From contig JAPFFF010000072.1 of the NCBI GenBank assembly GCA_039105265.1, positions 1 to 64,000 on the forward strand: a stretch of DNA of 64,000 nucleotides, given 5' to 3'. A program made the translations under genes and the position numbers. The notes beneath the pieces were generated by a model, which saw only the letters and a list, made by a program, of their open reading frames with translations, was not told the origin of the DNA and searched no databases. Shown here piece after piece: positions 1 to 11,785 of the stretch. Each line of letters opens with the position of its first letter. Position 1 is the first letter of the stretch. This stretch comes from Tritrichomonas musculus. Its lineage: Eukaryota > Parabasalia > Tritrichomonadida > Tritrichomonadidae.

Positions 1-356
1 TTGTTATACTAATTATGTAGGTACACCTATTTTTTTTTCTGACATTTAATGCAAAAATACAAAAATCAAATTTTTGAAATATATTTTATTAATAACTCGA
101 TGCAAAGCGAAGCTAATAAAAATATAGCAATTGATATATATTAAGATGCTTGCAATATATATTCTTATAATACCATAAATTTTGAAACATTTTTACATTT
201 ACGTCTGGAGACTCGTTATGAAAATCACAACTTTTTGAAAGACTCTCCGCCGCGATTTCGCTTAAAATCTGAAATCATCAATAACTATCTATGGTGAGTA
301 TATATTATTAATTTCGAAGCATATCGACATATCTCGAGAGTTTCCTATGTTCTATA
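1..356. mobile_element. B unit, right-hand part (left part outside window)
   Basis: This corresponds to the last 356 bases of the 967-bp B unit defined at 2489-3455. It ends with the 21-base terminal sequence at 336-356, read into the transposase-gene segment. Confidence 0.6.
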
Positions 357-433
357 TTTTTTTAAAATTTTTGACATGTCATAAAATATTCAAATATTTC
401 TATATATAAAAAGTGAAATGAAAAAATTATCTT

Positions 434-2410
434 TTATTCAGAATCATCATCATTAACCAAGTTATTCAACTGCTCATCAGCATTCCAAAATATCATGTTG
501 TTCAAGCCAGCTGTTTTTATCATGCCCGTTGATTTGGTAGAAATTGAACGTCGATTTTTTTCATAAAAATTCCCCAAAATCCCACTTAACTCTTGAAATG
601 GCATTTTTCTTGGCTCTGGATCGATTAAATTCAATAATGGCATTTTTCTTACAATTTGAACATTCTTCCAAAGGTACAATGCTTGCCGAAGATAGTAAAT
701 TATTGGACGTTCTTCAACTGGAGTGTTGTCAAAAATTTTCTTCCCACTGTCACTTCGTGATTCTGGAACTTTTTCTTCAATAGGCATGTTCTTGTACAAT
801 TCGTGCTCCAATAGAATGTATTTCATTGATTTCTGGAAATTCACGTGGCTGTCATCTTTTTTATTATGCCTCCGAACATTTGCAAAATTGTGTTCTTGGT
901 AGTGTGAACTGCATGCACCTGTATCAATAGCTTCTTCAGTGATTATTTGAGATGCAATTCCAATTGCAGTAAATATGTATTGTTTACACCAATTATCTGT
1001 GAAACATCTCATTTTCTTATAGGTATTGGGCTGCACACGATAGATTTTTAAGTTGTGTTCAATGACATATTGTTGCATAAGATAATAAATCAATACAATA
1101 CTTGCACCAAGTAAAAGATAGTCAATAGTCTCTTGCCGACTTAGTGAATTCCTGAATAGTGCCTCTAGTAAGAGTGTAGAAGGAAGCATTGATAAAAGTA
1201 AATAAAAGTCTTCGTTATCAATTATTTTTTGAATTGTTTGTAAAGTAAACAATTTTTTTGGGAGGTCATCTTCCATTTTACGTCCTTTGTTGTTATCCAA
1301 TAAGTAAGGAGCAATTCCAATAGTTTTTAAATCTTCTGCAGACCGTGTTTCATAAGAATCATATGGAGAAACTAGGAATTCTTCAAGAGAGGATTTTCTG
1401 TAACGATCTCTTTTTGTCAGGTGCAATGGATCTGAAAAATGAATTAATACTGCAAATATTTTAATTATACCAACAGCACCAAGACTTAGGAATCTTTCGA
1501 AGTTACCAATAATTTTGTCGATGAATATATTTGCATATATGCTATAAGTGTTGTCACCATCAGTGCCTAATCCGATAATACTTATGTTTTTTGGCATGAG
1601 TGATATGATCGATTCAATTTTTTCGCGTAACTCTTGTGTTGCCTTACCTGATGTCGACGGAATACATGCAATTGGAAACTGTTTAAATTCTGGATTTAAT
1701 GGTGCAAATGTCATACCGAATTCTGCTTGTATCACTGAGTTATAATTTAATTTAATAAATTCTAAAAATTCGTTGTCATCATTAATAAATGTTTCTGCTA
1801 ATTCTGGATCGATCTCTTTGAGATTTAGCACGCCATCAATCCTACCATTTTTGTTTACTTTGACATACGGTGTAACATATGCAGCATCAACCATGATAAC
1901 TCCTTTTCCAGTAAAATTATTTGGTAAAAACCTTGACATGATATTCAAAATATTTTGTATATCGCCATTAAAAATGTCGTCATGTATTCCTAAATTAGCG
2001 AGAGCTTGCTTTCTATATGTTGAAGCAGTTTTATATGTTGGGAACAATAAATTAGTATTTAAAATATTGAAGTAATGTGGACTCATCATGCTTAACAGTG
2101 CAAAGAATTCGTGAAGTCCATCATAACGTCTTCCTTGAGGAAATTTTGTTATATTATCCCATGTAGCGCCGATGAATCTTAATACTATTGGACTAATATT
2201 AATCGTTTTTTGTTTGTCTTCTGGTATATTCAATTTAATTTTCAGTAAGTCTGCTATTTGTCTTTTTAGCCTTGTATTCTCCAAAATTAACCTTTCATTT
2301 TCACCTTGTAATCTTTGATTGTCTTCTAAGAGCTTTTCGTAAGTTTGCTGAGATCTTGCTTTTGCTCCTGTTTCGGGAGTAAACCATGATGGATTTCGCT
2401 TAGGCGCCAT
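434..2410 (-). CDS. DDE-type transposase-like protein, array copy 1
   Basis: This is a 658-residue protein in a tandemly repeated unit. Residues about 20-60 form a leucine-zipper-like coiled coil (LLEDNQRLQGENERL). Candidate RNase H-fold acidic residues follow: D175 in VIMVDAAY, D284/D286 in LGTDGDNTYS, D327 in FSDPLHLTKRDRYR and E506 in YQEHNFANVRR. The DPxHLxKxxR pattern and the late E-x-x-F-x-x-x-R resemble P-element/THAP9-type transposases, and those proteins also carry a leucine zipper near the N-terminus. No THAP zinc finger (C2CH) is visible. The ATG at 2410 follows an A-rich leader, and the frame is intact with a single TAA stop. The transposase role is an inference from motif order; the exact superfamily is not settled. 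Confidence 0.65.
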   Translation of the reverse strand: MAPKRNPSWFTPETGAKARSQQTYEKLLEDNQRLQGENERLILENTRLKRQIADLLKIKLNIPEDKQKTINISPIVLRFIGATWDNITKFPQGRRYDGLHEFFALLSMMSPHYFNILNTNLLFPTYKTASTYRKQALANLGIHDDIFNGDIQNILNIMSRFLPNNFTGKGVIMVDAAYVTPYVKVNKNGRIDGVLNLKEIDPELAETFINDDNEFLEFIKLNYNSVIQAEFGMTFAPLNPEFKQFPIACIPSTSGKATQELREKIESIISLMPKNISIIGLGTDGDNTYSIYANIFIDKIIGNFERFLSLGAVGIIKIFAVLIHFSDPLHLTKRDRYRKSSLEEFLVSPYDSYETRSAEDLKTIGIAPYLLDNNKGRKMEDDLPKKLFTLQTIQKIIDNEDFYLLLSMLPSTLLLEALFRNSLSRQETIDYLLLGASIVLIYYLMQQYVIEHNLKIYRVQPNTYKKMRCFTDNWCKQYIFTAIGIASQIITEEAIDTGACSSHYQEHNFANVRRHNKKDDSHVNFQKSMKYILLEHELYKNMPIEEKVPESRSDSGKKIFDNTPVEERPIIYYLRQALYLWKNVQIVRKMPLLNLIDPEPRKMPFQELSGILGNFYEKNRRSISTKSTGMIKTAGLNNMIFWNADEQLNNLVNDDDSE

Positions 2411-2488
2411 TAAAAAAAAATGATTCTATATTGAAAATTTCAGAGGTTTTTAAATTTGAAAGGAAAAAAAAGCATGACCACGAAAAAT

Positions 2489-3455
2489 TATAGAACATAG
2501 GAAACTCTCATAATCTTTTGAAATTAATATATAATAAAGTATATCATATTATAAGAATATTTTAATAGAAAACGTTTCCCTAATTTTGCGTATATACTGA
2601 GATATGATCAAAGAAAGTTGCCAAAATTGAGAGGAATTTCTATTCAAATGTAGTATAATTTTGTAATTGATTTTTCTCGAAAATTTGGCGGACGATTTTT
2701 CTAAAAATTTAATATAATATATAATGCAATGTATACTACTATTTAAGATAAATGTAATATACCGGTCATTCGTTGGCTCTGTTCTGGAATCGTTTTTTCC
2801 AAAAAAAATCGTAAAATCGGCTAAAAATAGTGTAAATCGCTTTATCTCGGGATATATACTTATAATGCGCAATTTTTTTGCTTAATCGTGTTTTTAACAT
2901 CATAATAAGACAAATAACCAATTTTTGGGTAAAAATATTGAATTTTGGCCGATATTGTTAGTAACGAGTTTTTTTGTATTTTTATCTTAATATAAAAAAT
3001 CTCATTCTTCACGGATAGGAGTTTTTGGTTATTACTCTATATACAATAAGCATACAATCCTATAATTTTATAATCATATACAATACAGTAATGCAATTAT
3101 TGTTATACTAATTATGTAGGTACACCTATTTTTTTTTCTGACATTTAATGCAAAAATACAAAAATCAAATTTTTGAAATATATTTTATTAATAACTCGAT
3201 GCAAAGCGAAGCTAATAAAAATATAGCAATTGATATATATTAAGATGCTTGCAATATATATTCTTATAATACCATAAATTTTGAAACATTTTTACATTTA
3301 CGTCTGGAGACTCGTTATGAAAATCACAACTTTTTGAAAGACTCTCCGCCGCGATTTCGCTTAAAATCTGAAATCATCAATAACTATCTATGGTGAGTAT
3401 ATATTATTAATTTCGAAGCATATCGACATATCTCGAGAGTTTCCTATGTTCTATA
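2489..3455. mobile_element. B unit: 967-bp non-coding element with 21-bp inverted ends
   Basis: The unit begins at 2489-2509 and ends at 3435-3455 with perfect reverse complements of each other (core GAACATAGGAAACTCTC). Inverted similarity continues inward imperfectly: TTTTGAAATTAATATATA after the left end matches TTCGAAATTAATAATATA read inward from the right end, and ATATTCTTATAATA recurs further in. No convincing gene lies inside; a 107-codon minus frame is low-complexity. The right edge of the whole array coincides with the end of a B unit, so B behaves as a long direct repeat flanking each transposase segment and may be the true element terminus. The alternative is that the coding segment is the transposon and B is spacer. 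Confidence 0.6.
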
Positions 3456-3532
3456 TTTTTTTAAAATTTTTGACATGTCATAAAATATTCAAATATTTCT
3501 ATATATAAAAAGTGAAATGAAAAAATTATCTT

Positions 3533-5509
3533 TTATTCAGAATCATCATCATTAACCAAGTTATTCAACTGCTCATCAGCATTCCAAAATATCATGTTGT
3601 TCAAGCCAGCTGTTTTTATCATGCCCGTTGATTTGGTAGAAATTGAACGTCGATTTTTTTCATAAAAATTCCCCAAAATCCCACTTAACTCTTGAAATGG
3701 CATTTTTCTTGGCTCTGGATCGATTAAATTCAATAATGGCATTTTTCTTACAATTTGAACATTCTTCCAAAGGTACAATGCTTGCCGAAGATAGTAAATT
3801 ATTGGACGTTCTTCAACTGGAGTGTTGTCAAAAATTTTCTTCCCACTGTCACTTCGTGATTCTGGAACTTTTTCTTCAATAGGCATGTTCTTGTACAATT
3901 CGTGCTCCAATAGAATGTATTTCATTGATTTCTGGAAATTCACGTGGCTGTCATCTTTTTTATTATGCCTCCGAACATTTGCAAAATTGTGTTCTTGGTA
4001 GTGTGAACTGCATGCACCTGTATCAATAGCTTCTTCAGTGATTATTTGAGATGCAATTCCAATTGCAGTAAATATGTATTGTTTACACCAATTATCTGTG
4101 AAACATCTCATTTTCTTATAGGTATTGGGCTGCACACGATAGATTTTTAAGTTGTGTTCAATGACATATTGTTGCATAAGATAATAAATCAATACAATAC
4201 TTGCACCAAGTAAAAGATAGTCAATAGTCTCTTGCCGACTTAGTGAATTCCTGAATAGTGCCTCTAGTAAGAGTGTAGAAGGAAGCATTGATAAAAGTAA
4301 ATAAAAGTCTTCGTTATCAATTATTTTTTGAATTGTTTGTAAAGTAAACAATTTTTTTGGGAGGTCATCTTCCATTTTACGTCCTTTGTTGTTATCCAAT
4401 AAGTAAGGAGCAATTCCAATAGTTTTTAAATCTTCTGCAGACCGTGTTTCATAAGAATCATATGGAGAAACTAGGAATTCTTCAAGAGAGGATTTTCTGT
4501 AACGATCTCTTTTTGTCAGGTGCAATGGATCTGAAAAATGAATTAATACTGCAAATATTTTAATTATACCAACAGCACCAAGACTTAGGAATCTTTCGAA
4601 GTTACCAATAATTTTGTCGATGAATATATTTGCATATATGCTATAAGTGTTGTCACCATCAGTGCCTAATCCGATAATACTTATGTTTTTTGGCATGAGT
4701 GATATGATCGATTCAATTTTTTCGCGTAACTCTTGTGTTGCCTTACCTGATGTCGACGGAATACATGCAATTGGAAACTGTTTAAATTCTGGATTTAATG
4801 GTGCAAATGTCATACCGAATTCTGCTTGTATCACTGAGTTATAATTTAATTTAATAAATTCTAAAAATTCGTTGTCATCATTAATAAATGTTTCTGCTAA
4901 TTCTGGATCGATCTCTTTGAGATTTAGCACGCCATCAATCCTACCATTTTTGTTTACTTTGACATACGGTGTAACATATGCAGCATCAACCATGATAACT
5001 CCTTTTCCAGTAAAATTATTTGGTAAAAACCTTGACATGATATTCAAAATATTTTGTATATCGCCATTAAAAATGTCGTCATGTATTCCTAAATTAGCGA
5101 GAGCTTGCTTTCTATATGTTGAAGCAGTTTTATATGTTGGGAACAATAAATTAGTATTTAAAATATTGAAGTAATGTGGACTCATCATGCTTAACAGTGC
5201 AAAGAATTCGTGAAGTCCATCATAACGTCTTCCTTGAGGAAATTTTGTTATATTATCCCATGTAGCGCCGATGAATCTTAATACTATTGGACTAATATTA
5301 ATCGTTTTTTGTTTGTCTTCTGGTATATTCAATTTAATTTTCAGTAAGTCTGCTATTTGTCTTTTTAGCCTTGTATTCTCCAAAATTAACCTTTCATTTT
5401 CACCTTGTAATCTTTGATTGTCTTCTAAGAGCTTTTCGTAAGTTTGCTGAGATCTTGCTTTTGCTCCTGTTTCGGGAGTAAACCATGATGGATTTCGCTT
5501 AGGCGCCAT
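3533..5509 (-). CDS. DDE-type transposase-like protein, array copy 2
   Basis: Identical in protein sequence to the copy at 434-2410 and offset by exactly one 3099-bp period. Intact frame with the same start and stop context. See the first copy for motifs. Confidence 0.65.
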   Translation of the reverse strand: MAPKRNPSWFTPETGAKARSQQTYEKLLEDNQRLQGENERLILENTRLKRQIADLLKIKLNIPEDKQKTINISPIVLRFIGATWDNITKFPQGRRYDGLHEFFALLSMMSPHYFNILNTNLLFPTYKTASTYRKQALANLGIHDDIFNGDIQNILNIMSRFLPNNFTGKGVIMVDAAYVTPYVKVNKNGRIDGVLNLKEIDPELAETFINDDNEFLEFIKLNYNSVIQAEFGMTFAPLNPEFKQFPIACIPSTSGKATQELREKIESIISLMPKNISIIGLGTDGDNTYSIYANIFIDKIIGNFERFLSLGAVGIIKIFAVLIHFSDPLHLTKRDRYRKSSLEEFLVSPYDSYETRSAEDLKTIGIAPYLLDNNKGRKMEDDLPKKLFTLQTIQKIIDNEDFYLLLSMLPSTLLLEALFRNSLSRQETIDYLLLGASIVLIYYLMQQYVIEHNLKIYRVQPNTYKKMRCFTDNWCKQYIFTAIGIASQIITEEAIDTGACSSHYQEHNFANVRRHNKKDDSHVNFQKSMKYILLEHELYKNMPIEEKVPESRSDSGKKIFDNTPVEERPIIYYLRQALYLWKNVQIVRKMPLLNLIDPEPRKMPFQELSGILGNFYEKNRRSISTKSTGMIKTAGLNNMIFWNADEQLNNLVNDDDSE

Positions 5510-5587
5510 TAAAAAAAAATGATTCTATATTGAAAATTTCAGAGGTTTTTAAATTTGAAAGGAAAAAAAAGCATGACCACGAAAAAT

Positions 5588-6554
5588 TATAGAACATAGG
5601 AAACTCTCATAATCTTTTGAAATTAATATATAATAAAGTATATCATATTATAAGAATATTTTAATAGAAAACGTTTCCCTAATTTTGCGTATATACTGAG
5701 ATATGATCAAAGAAAGTTGCCAAAATTGAGAGGAATTTCTATTCAAATGTAGTATAATTTTGTAATTGATTTTTCTCGAAAATTTGGCGGACGATTTTTC
5801 TAAAAATTTAATATAATATATAATGCAATGTATACTACTATTTAAGATAAATGTAATATACCGGTCATTCGTTGGCTCTGTTCTGGAATCGTTTTTTCCA
5901 AAAAAAATCGTAAAATCGGCTAAAAATAGTGTAAATCGCTTTATCTCGGGATATATACTTATAATGCGCAATTTTTTTGCTTAATCGTGTTTTTAACATC
6001 ATAATAAGACAAATAACCAATTTTTGGGTAAAAATATTGAATTTTGGCCGATATTGTTAGTAACGAGTTTTTTTGTATTTTTATCTTAATATAAAAAATC
6101 TCATTCTTCACGGATAGGAGTTTTTGGTTATTACTCTATATACAATAAGCATACAATCCTATAATTTTATAATCATATACAATACAGTAATGCAATTATT
6201 GTTATACTAATTATGTAGGTACACCTATTTTTTTTTCTGACATTTAATGCAAAAATACAAAAATCAAATTTTTGAAATATATTTTATTAATAACTCGATG
6301 CAAAGCGAAGCTAATAAAAATATAGCAATTGATATATATTAAGATGCTTGCAATATATATTCTTATAATACCATAAATTTTGAAACATTTTTACATTTAC
6401 GTCTGGAGACTCGTTATGAAAATCACAACTTTTTGAAAGACTCTCCGCCGCGATTTCGCTTAAAATCTGAAATCATCAATAACTATCTATGGTGAGTATA
6501 TATTATTAATTTCGAAGCATATCGACATATCTCGAGAGTTTCCTATGTTCTATA
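5588..6554. mobile_element. B unit, copy between transposase copies 2 and 3
   Basis: Same 967-bp unit one period on, with the same 21-base inverted ends. Confidence 0.6.
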
Positions 6555-6631
6555 TTTTTTTAAAATTTTTGACATGTCATAAAATATTCAAATATTTCTA
6601 TATATAAAAAGTGAAATGAAAAAATTATCTT

Positions 6632-8608
6632 TTATTCAGAATCATCATCATTAACCAAGTTATTCAACTGCTCATCAGCATTCCAAAATATCATGTTGTT
6701 CAAGCCAGCTGTTTTTATCATGCCCGTTGATTTGGTAGAAATTGAACGTCGATTTTTTTCATAAAAATTCCCCAAAATCCCACTTAACTCTTGAAATGGC
6801 ATTTTTCTTGGCTCTGGATCGATTAAATTCAATAATGGCATTTTTCTTACAATTTGAACATTCTTCCAAAGGTACAATGCTTGCCGAAGATAGTAAATTA
6901 TTGGACGTTCTTCAACTGGAGTGTTGTCAAAAATTTTCTTCCCACTGTCACTTCGTGATTCTGGAACTTTTTCTTCAATAGGCATGTTCTTGTACAATTC
7001 GTGCTCCAATAGAATGTATTTCATTGATTTCTGGAAATTCACGTGGCTGTCATCTTTTTTATTATGCCTCCGAACATTTGCAAAATTGTGTTCTTGGTAG
7101 TGTGAACTGCATGCACCTGTATCAATAGCTTCTTCAGTGATTATTTGAGATGCAATTCCAATTGCAGTAAATATGTATTGTTTACACCAATTATCTGTGA
7201 AACATCTCATTTTCTTATAGGTATTGGGCTGCACACGATAGATTTTTAAGTTGTGTTCAATGACATATTGTTGCATAAGATAATAAATCAATACAATACT
7301 TGCACCAAGTAAAAGATAGTCAATAGTCTCTTGCCGACTTAGTGAATTCCTGAATAGTGCCTCTAGTAAGAGTGTAGAAGGAAGCATTGATAAAAGTAAA
7401 TAAAAGTCTTCGTTATCAATTATTTTTTGAATTGTTTGTAAAGTAAACAATTTTTTTGGGAGGTCATCTTCCATTTTACGTCCTTTGTTGTTATCCAATA
7501 AGTAAGGAGCAATTCCAATAGTTTTTAAATCTTCTGCAGACCGTGTTTCATAAGAATCATATGGAGAAACTAGGAATTCTTCAAGAGAGGATTTTCTGTA
7601 ACGATCTCTTTTTGTCAGGTGCAATGGATCTGAAAAATGAATTAATACTGCAAATATTTTAATTATACCAACAGCACCAAGACTTAGGAATCTTTCGAAG
7701 TTACCAATAATTTTGTCGATGAATATATTTGCATATATGCTATAAGTGTTGTCACCATCAGTGCCTAATCCGATAATACTTATGTTTTTTGGCATGAGTG
7801 ATATGATCGATTCAATTTTTTCGCGTAACTCTTGTGTTGCCTTACCTGATGTCGACGGAATACATGCAATTGGAAACTGTTTAAATTCTGGATTTAATGG
7901 TGCAAATGTCATACCGAATTCTGCTTGTATCACTGAGTTATAATTTAATTTAATAAATTCTAAAAATTCGTTGTCATCATTAATAAATGTTTCTGCTAAT
8001 TCTGGATCGATCTCTTTGAGATTTAGCACGCCATCAATCCTACCATTTTTGTTTACTTTGACATACGGTGTAACATATGCAGCATCAACCATGATAACTC
8101 CTTTTCCAGTAAAATTATTTGGTAAAAACCTTGACATGATATTCAAAATATTTTGTATATCGCCATTAAAAATGTCGTCATGTATTCCTAAATTAGCGAG
8201 AGCTTGCTTTCTATATGTTGAAGCAGTTTTATATGTTGGGAACAATAAATTAGTATTTAAAATATTGAAGTAATGTGGACTCATCATGCTTAACAGTGCA
8301 AAGAATTCGTGAAGTCCATCATAACGTCTTCCTTGAGGAAATTTTGTTATATTATCCCATGTAGCGCCGATGAATCTTAATACTATTGGACTAATATTAA
8401 TCGTTTTTTGTTTGTCTTCTGGTATATTCAATTTAATTTTCAGTAAGTCTGCTATTTGTCTTTTTAGCCTTGTATTCTCCAAAATTAACCTTTCATTTTC
8501 ACCTTGTAATCTTTGATTGTCTTCTAAGAGCTTTTCGTAAGTTTGCTGAGATCTTGCTTTTGCTCCTGTTTCGGGAGTAAACCATGATGGATTTCGCTTA
8601 GGCGCCAT
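6632..8608 (-). CDS. DDE-type transposase-like protein, array copy 3
   Basis: Third identical copy, two periods from the first. Intact 658-codon frame with the same acidic motif set (VDA, TDGDN, SDPLH, EHNF). Confidence 0.65.
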   Translation of the reverse strand: MAPKRNPSWFTPETGAKARSQQTYEKLLEDNQRLQGENERLILENTRLKRQIADLLKIKLNIPEDKQKTINISPIVLRFIGATWDNITKFPQGRRYDGLHEFFALLSMMSPHYFNILNTNLLFPTYKTASTYRKQALANLGIHDDIFNGDIQNILNIMSRFLPNNFTGKGVIMVDAAYVTPYVKVNKNGRIDGVLNLKEIDPELAETFINDDNEFLEFIKLNYNSVIQAEFGMTFAPLNPEFKQFPIACIPSTSGKATQELREKIESIISLMPKNISIIGLGTDGDNTYSIYANIFIDKIIGNFERFLSLGAVGIIKIFAVLIHFSDPLHLTKRDRYRKSSLEEFLVSPYDSYETRSAEDLKTIGIAPYLLDNNKGRKMEDDLPKKLFTLQTIQKIIDNEDFYLLLSMLPSTLLLEALFRNSLSRQETIDYLLLGASIVLIYYLMQQYVIEHNLKIYRVQPNTYKKMRCFTDNWCKQYIFTAIGIASQIITEEAIDTGACSSHYQEHNFANVRRHNKKDDSHVNFQKSMKYILLEHELYKNMPIEEKVPESRSDSGKKIFDNTPVEERPIIYYLRQALYLWKNVQIVRKMPLLNLIDPEPRKMPFQELSGILGNFYEKNRRSISTKSTGMIKTAGLNNMIFWNADEQLNNLVNDDDSE

Positions 8609-8686
8609 TAAAAAAAAATGATTCTATATTGAAAATTTCAGAGGTTTTTAAATTTGAAAGGAAAAAAAAGCATGACCACGAAAAAT

Positions 8687-9653
8687 TATAGAACATAGGA
8701 AACTCTCATAATCTTTTGAAATTAATATATAATAAAGTATATCATATTATAAGAATATTTTAATAGAAAACGTTTCCCTAATTTTGCGTATATACTGAGA
8801 TATGATCAAAGAAAGTTGCCAAAATTGAGAGGAATTTCTATTCAAATGTAGTATAATTTTGTAATTGATTTTTCTCGAAAATTTGGCGGACGATTTTTCT
8901 AAAAATTTAATATAATATATAATGCAATGTATACTACTATTTAAGATAAATGTAATATACCGGTCATTCGTTGGCTCTGTTCTGGAATCGTTTTTTCCAA
9001 AAAAAATCGTAAAATCGGCTAAAAATAGTGTAAATCGCTTTATCTCGGGATATATACTTATAATGCGCAATTTTTTTGCTTAATCGTGTTTTTAACATCA
9101 TAATAAGACAAATAACCAATTTTTGGGTAAAAATATTGAATTTTGGCCGATATTGTTAGTAACGAGTTTTTTTGTATTTTTATCTTAATATAAAAAATCT
9201 CATTCTTCACGGATAGGAGTTTTTGGTTATTACTCTATATACAATAAGCATACAATCCTATAATTTTATAATCATATACAATACAGTAATGCAATTATTG
9301 TTATACTAATTATGTAGGTACACCTATTTTTTTTTCTGACATTTAATGCAAAAATACAAAAATCAAATTTTTGAAATATATTTTATTAATAACTCGATGC
9401 AAAGCGAAGCTAATAAAAATATAGCAATTGATATATATTAAGATGCTTGCAATATATATTCTTATAATACCATAAATTTTGAAACATTTTTACATTTACG
9501 TCTGGAGACTCGTTATGAAAATCACAACTTTTTGAAAGACTCTCCGCCGCGATTTCGCTTAAAATCTGAAATCATCAATAACTATCTATGGTGAGTATAT
9601 ATTATTAATTTCGAAGCATATCGACATATCTCGAGAGTTTCCTATGTTCTATA
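8687..9653. mobile_element. B unit, copy between transposase copies 3 and 4
   Basis: Same 967-bp unit two periods on, with the same 21-base inverted ends. Confidence 0.6.
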
Positions 9654-9730
9654 TTTTTTTAAAATTTTTGACATGTCATAAAATATTCAAATATTTCTAT
9701 ATATAAAAAGTGAAATGAAAAAATTATCTT

Positions 9731-11707
9731 TTATTCAGAATCATCATCATTAACCAAGTTATTCAACTGCTCATCAGCATTCCAAAATATCATGTTGTTC
9801 AAGCCAGCTGTTTTTATCATGCCCGTTGATTTGGTAGAAATTGAACGTCGATTTTTTTCATAAAAATTCCCCAAAATCCCACTTAACTCTTGAAATGGCA
9901 TTTTTCTTGGCTCTGGATCGATTAAATTCAATAATGGCATTTTTCTTACAATTTGAACATTCTTCCAAAGGTACAATGCTTGCCGAAGATAGTAAATTAT
10001 TGGACGTTCTTCAACTGGAGTGTTGTCAAAAATTTTCTTCCCACTGTCACTTCGTGATTCTGGAACTTTTTCTTCAATAGGCATGTTCTTGTACAATTCG
10101 TGCTCCAATAGAATGTATTTCATTGATTTCTGGAAATTCACGTGGCTGTCATCTTTTTTATTATGCCTCCGAACATTTGCAAAATTGTGTTCTTGGTAGT
10201 GTGAACTGCATGCACCTGTATCAATAGCTTCTTCAGTGATTATTTGAGATGCAATTCCAATTGCAGTAAATATGTATTGTTTACACCAATTATCTGTGAA
10301 ACATCTCATTTTCTTATAGGTATTGGGCTGCACACGATAGATTTTTAAGTTGTGTTCAATGACATATTGTTGCATAAGATAATAAATCAATACAATACTT
10401 GCACCAAGTAAAAGATAGTCAATAGTCTCTTGCCGACTTAGTGAATTCCTGAATAGTGCCTCTAGTAAGAGTGTAGAAGGAAGCATTGATAAAAGTAAAT
10501 AAAAGTCTTCGTTATCAATTATTTTTTGAATTGTTTGTAAAGTAAACAATTTTTTTGGGAGGTCATCTTCCATTTTACGTCCTTTGTTGTTATCCAATAA
10601 GTAAGGAGCAATTCCAATAGTTTTTAAATCTTCTGCAGACCGTGTTTCATAAGAATCATATGGAGAAACTAGGAATTCTTCAAGAGAGGATTTTCTGTAA
10701 CGATCTCTTTTTGTCAGGTGCAATGGATCTGAAAAATGAATTAATACTGCAAATATTTTAATTATACCAACAGCACCAAGACTTAGGAATCTTTCGAAGT
10801 TACCAATAATTTTGTCGATGAATATATTTGCATATATGCTATAAGTGTTGTCACCATCAGTGCCTAATCCGATAATACTTATGTTTTTTGGCATGAGTGA
10901 TATGATCGATTCAATTTTTTCGCGTAACTCTTGTGTTGCCTTACCTGATGTCGACGGAATACATGCAATTGGAAACTGTTTAAATTCTGGATTTAATGGT
11001 GCAAATGTCATACCGAATTCTGCTTGTATCACTGAGTTATAATTTAATTTAATAAATTCTAAAAATTCGTTGTCATCATTAATAAATGTTTCTGCTAATT
11101 CTGGATCGATCTCTTTGAGATTTAGCACGCCATCAATCCTACCATTTTTGTTTACTTTGACATACGGTGTAACATATGCAGCATCAACCATGATAACTCC
11201 TTTTCCAGTAAAATTATTTGGTAAAAACCTTGACATGATATTCAAAATATTTTGTATATCGCCATTAAAAATGTCGTCATGTATTCCTAAATTAGCGAGA
11301 GCTTGCTTTCTATATGTTGAAGCAGTTTTATATGTTGGGAACAATAAATTAGTATTTAAAATATTGAAGTAATGTGGACTCATCATGCTTAACAGTGCAA
11401 AGAATTCGTGAAGTCCATCATAACGTCTTCCTTGAGGAAATTTTGTTATATTATCCCATGTAGCGCCGATGAATCTTAATACTATTGGACTAATATTAAT
11501 CGTTTTTTGTTTGTCTTCTGGTATATTCAATTTAATTTTCAGTAAGTCTGCTATTTGTCTTTTTAGCCTTGTATTCTCCAAAATTAACCTTTCATTTTCA
11601 CCTTGTAATCTTTGATTGTCTTCTAAGAGCTTTTCGTAAGTTTGCTGAGATCTTGCTTTTGCTCCTGTTTCGGGAGTAAACCATGATGGATTTCGCTTAG
11701 GCGCCAT
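9731..11707 (-). CDS. DDE-type transposase-like protein, array copy 4
   Basis: Fourth identical copy, three periods from the first. No stop or shift distinguishes it from the others, so nothing marks any one copy as the master. Confidence 0.65.
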   Translation of the reverse strand: MAPKRNPSWFTPETGAKARSQQTYEKLLEDNQRLQGENERLILENTRLKRQIADLLKIKLNIPEDKQKTINISPIVLRFIGATWDNITKFPQGRRYDGLHEFFALLSMMSPHYFNILNTNLLFPTYKTASTYRKQALANLGIHDDIFNGDIQNILNIMSRFLPNNFTGKGVIMVDAAYVTPYVKVNKNGRIDGVLNLKEIDPELAETFINDDNEFLEFIKLNYNSVIQAEFGMTFAPLNPEFKQFPIACIPSTSGKATQELREKIESIISLMPKNISIIGLGTDGDNTYSIYANIFIDKIIGNFERFLSLGAVGIIKIFAVLIHFSDPLHLTKRDRYRKSSLEEFLVSPYDSYETRSAEDLKTIGIAPYLLDNNKGRKMEDDLPKKLFTLQTIQKIIDNEDFYLLLSMLPSTLLLEALFRNSLSRQETIDYLLLGASIVLIYYLMQQYVIEHNLKIYRVQPNTYKKMRCFTDNWCKQYIFTAIGIASQIITEEAIDTGACSSHYQEHNFANVRRHNKKDDSHVNFQKSMKYILLEHELYKNMPIEEKVPESRSDSGKKIFDNTPVEERPIIYYLRQALYLWKNVQIVRKMPLLNLIDPEPRKMPFQELSGILGNFYEKNRRSISTKSTGMIKTAGLNNMIFWNADEQLNNLVNDDDSE

Positions 11708-11785
11708 TAAAAAAAAATGATTCTATATTGAAAATTTCAGAGGTTTTTAAATTTGAAAGGAAAAAAAAGCATGACCACGAAAAAT

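Noticed and set aside
544..2075. Plus-strand frames of 65-100 codons inside each transposase gene
   Set aside because: Antisense shadows of the conserved 658-codon frame.
2549..2872. 107-codon minus-strand frame repeated in every B unit
   Set aside because: Low-complexity I/F/K composition and no domain; it spans non-coding inverted-repeat sequence and is probably chance.
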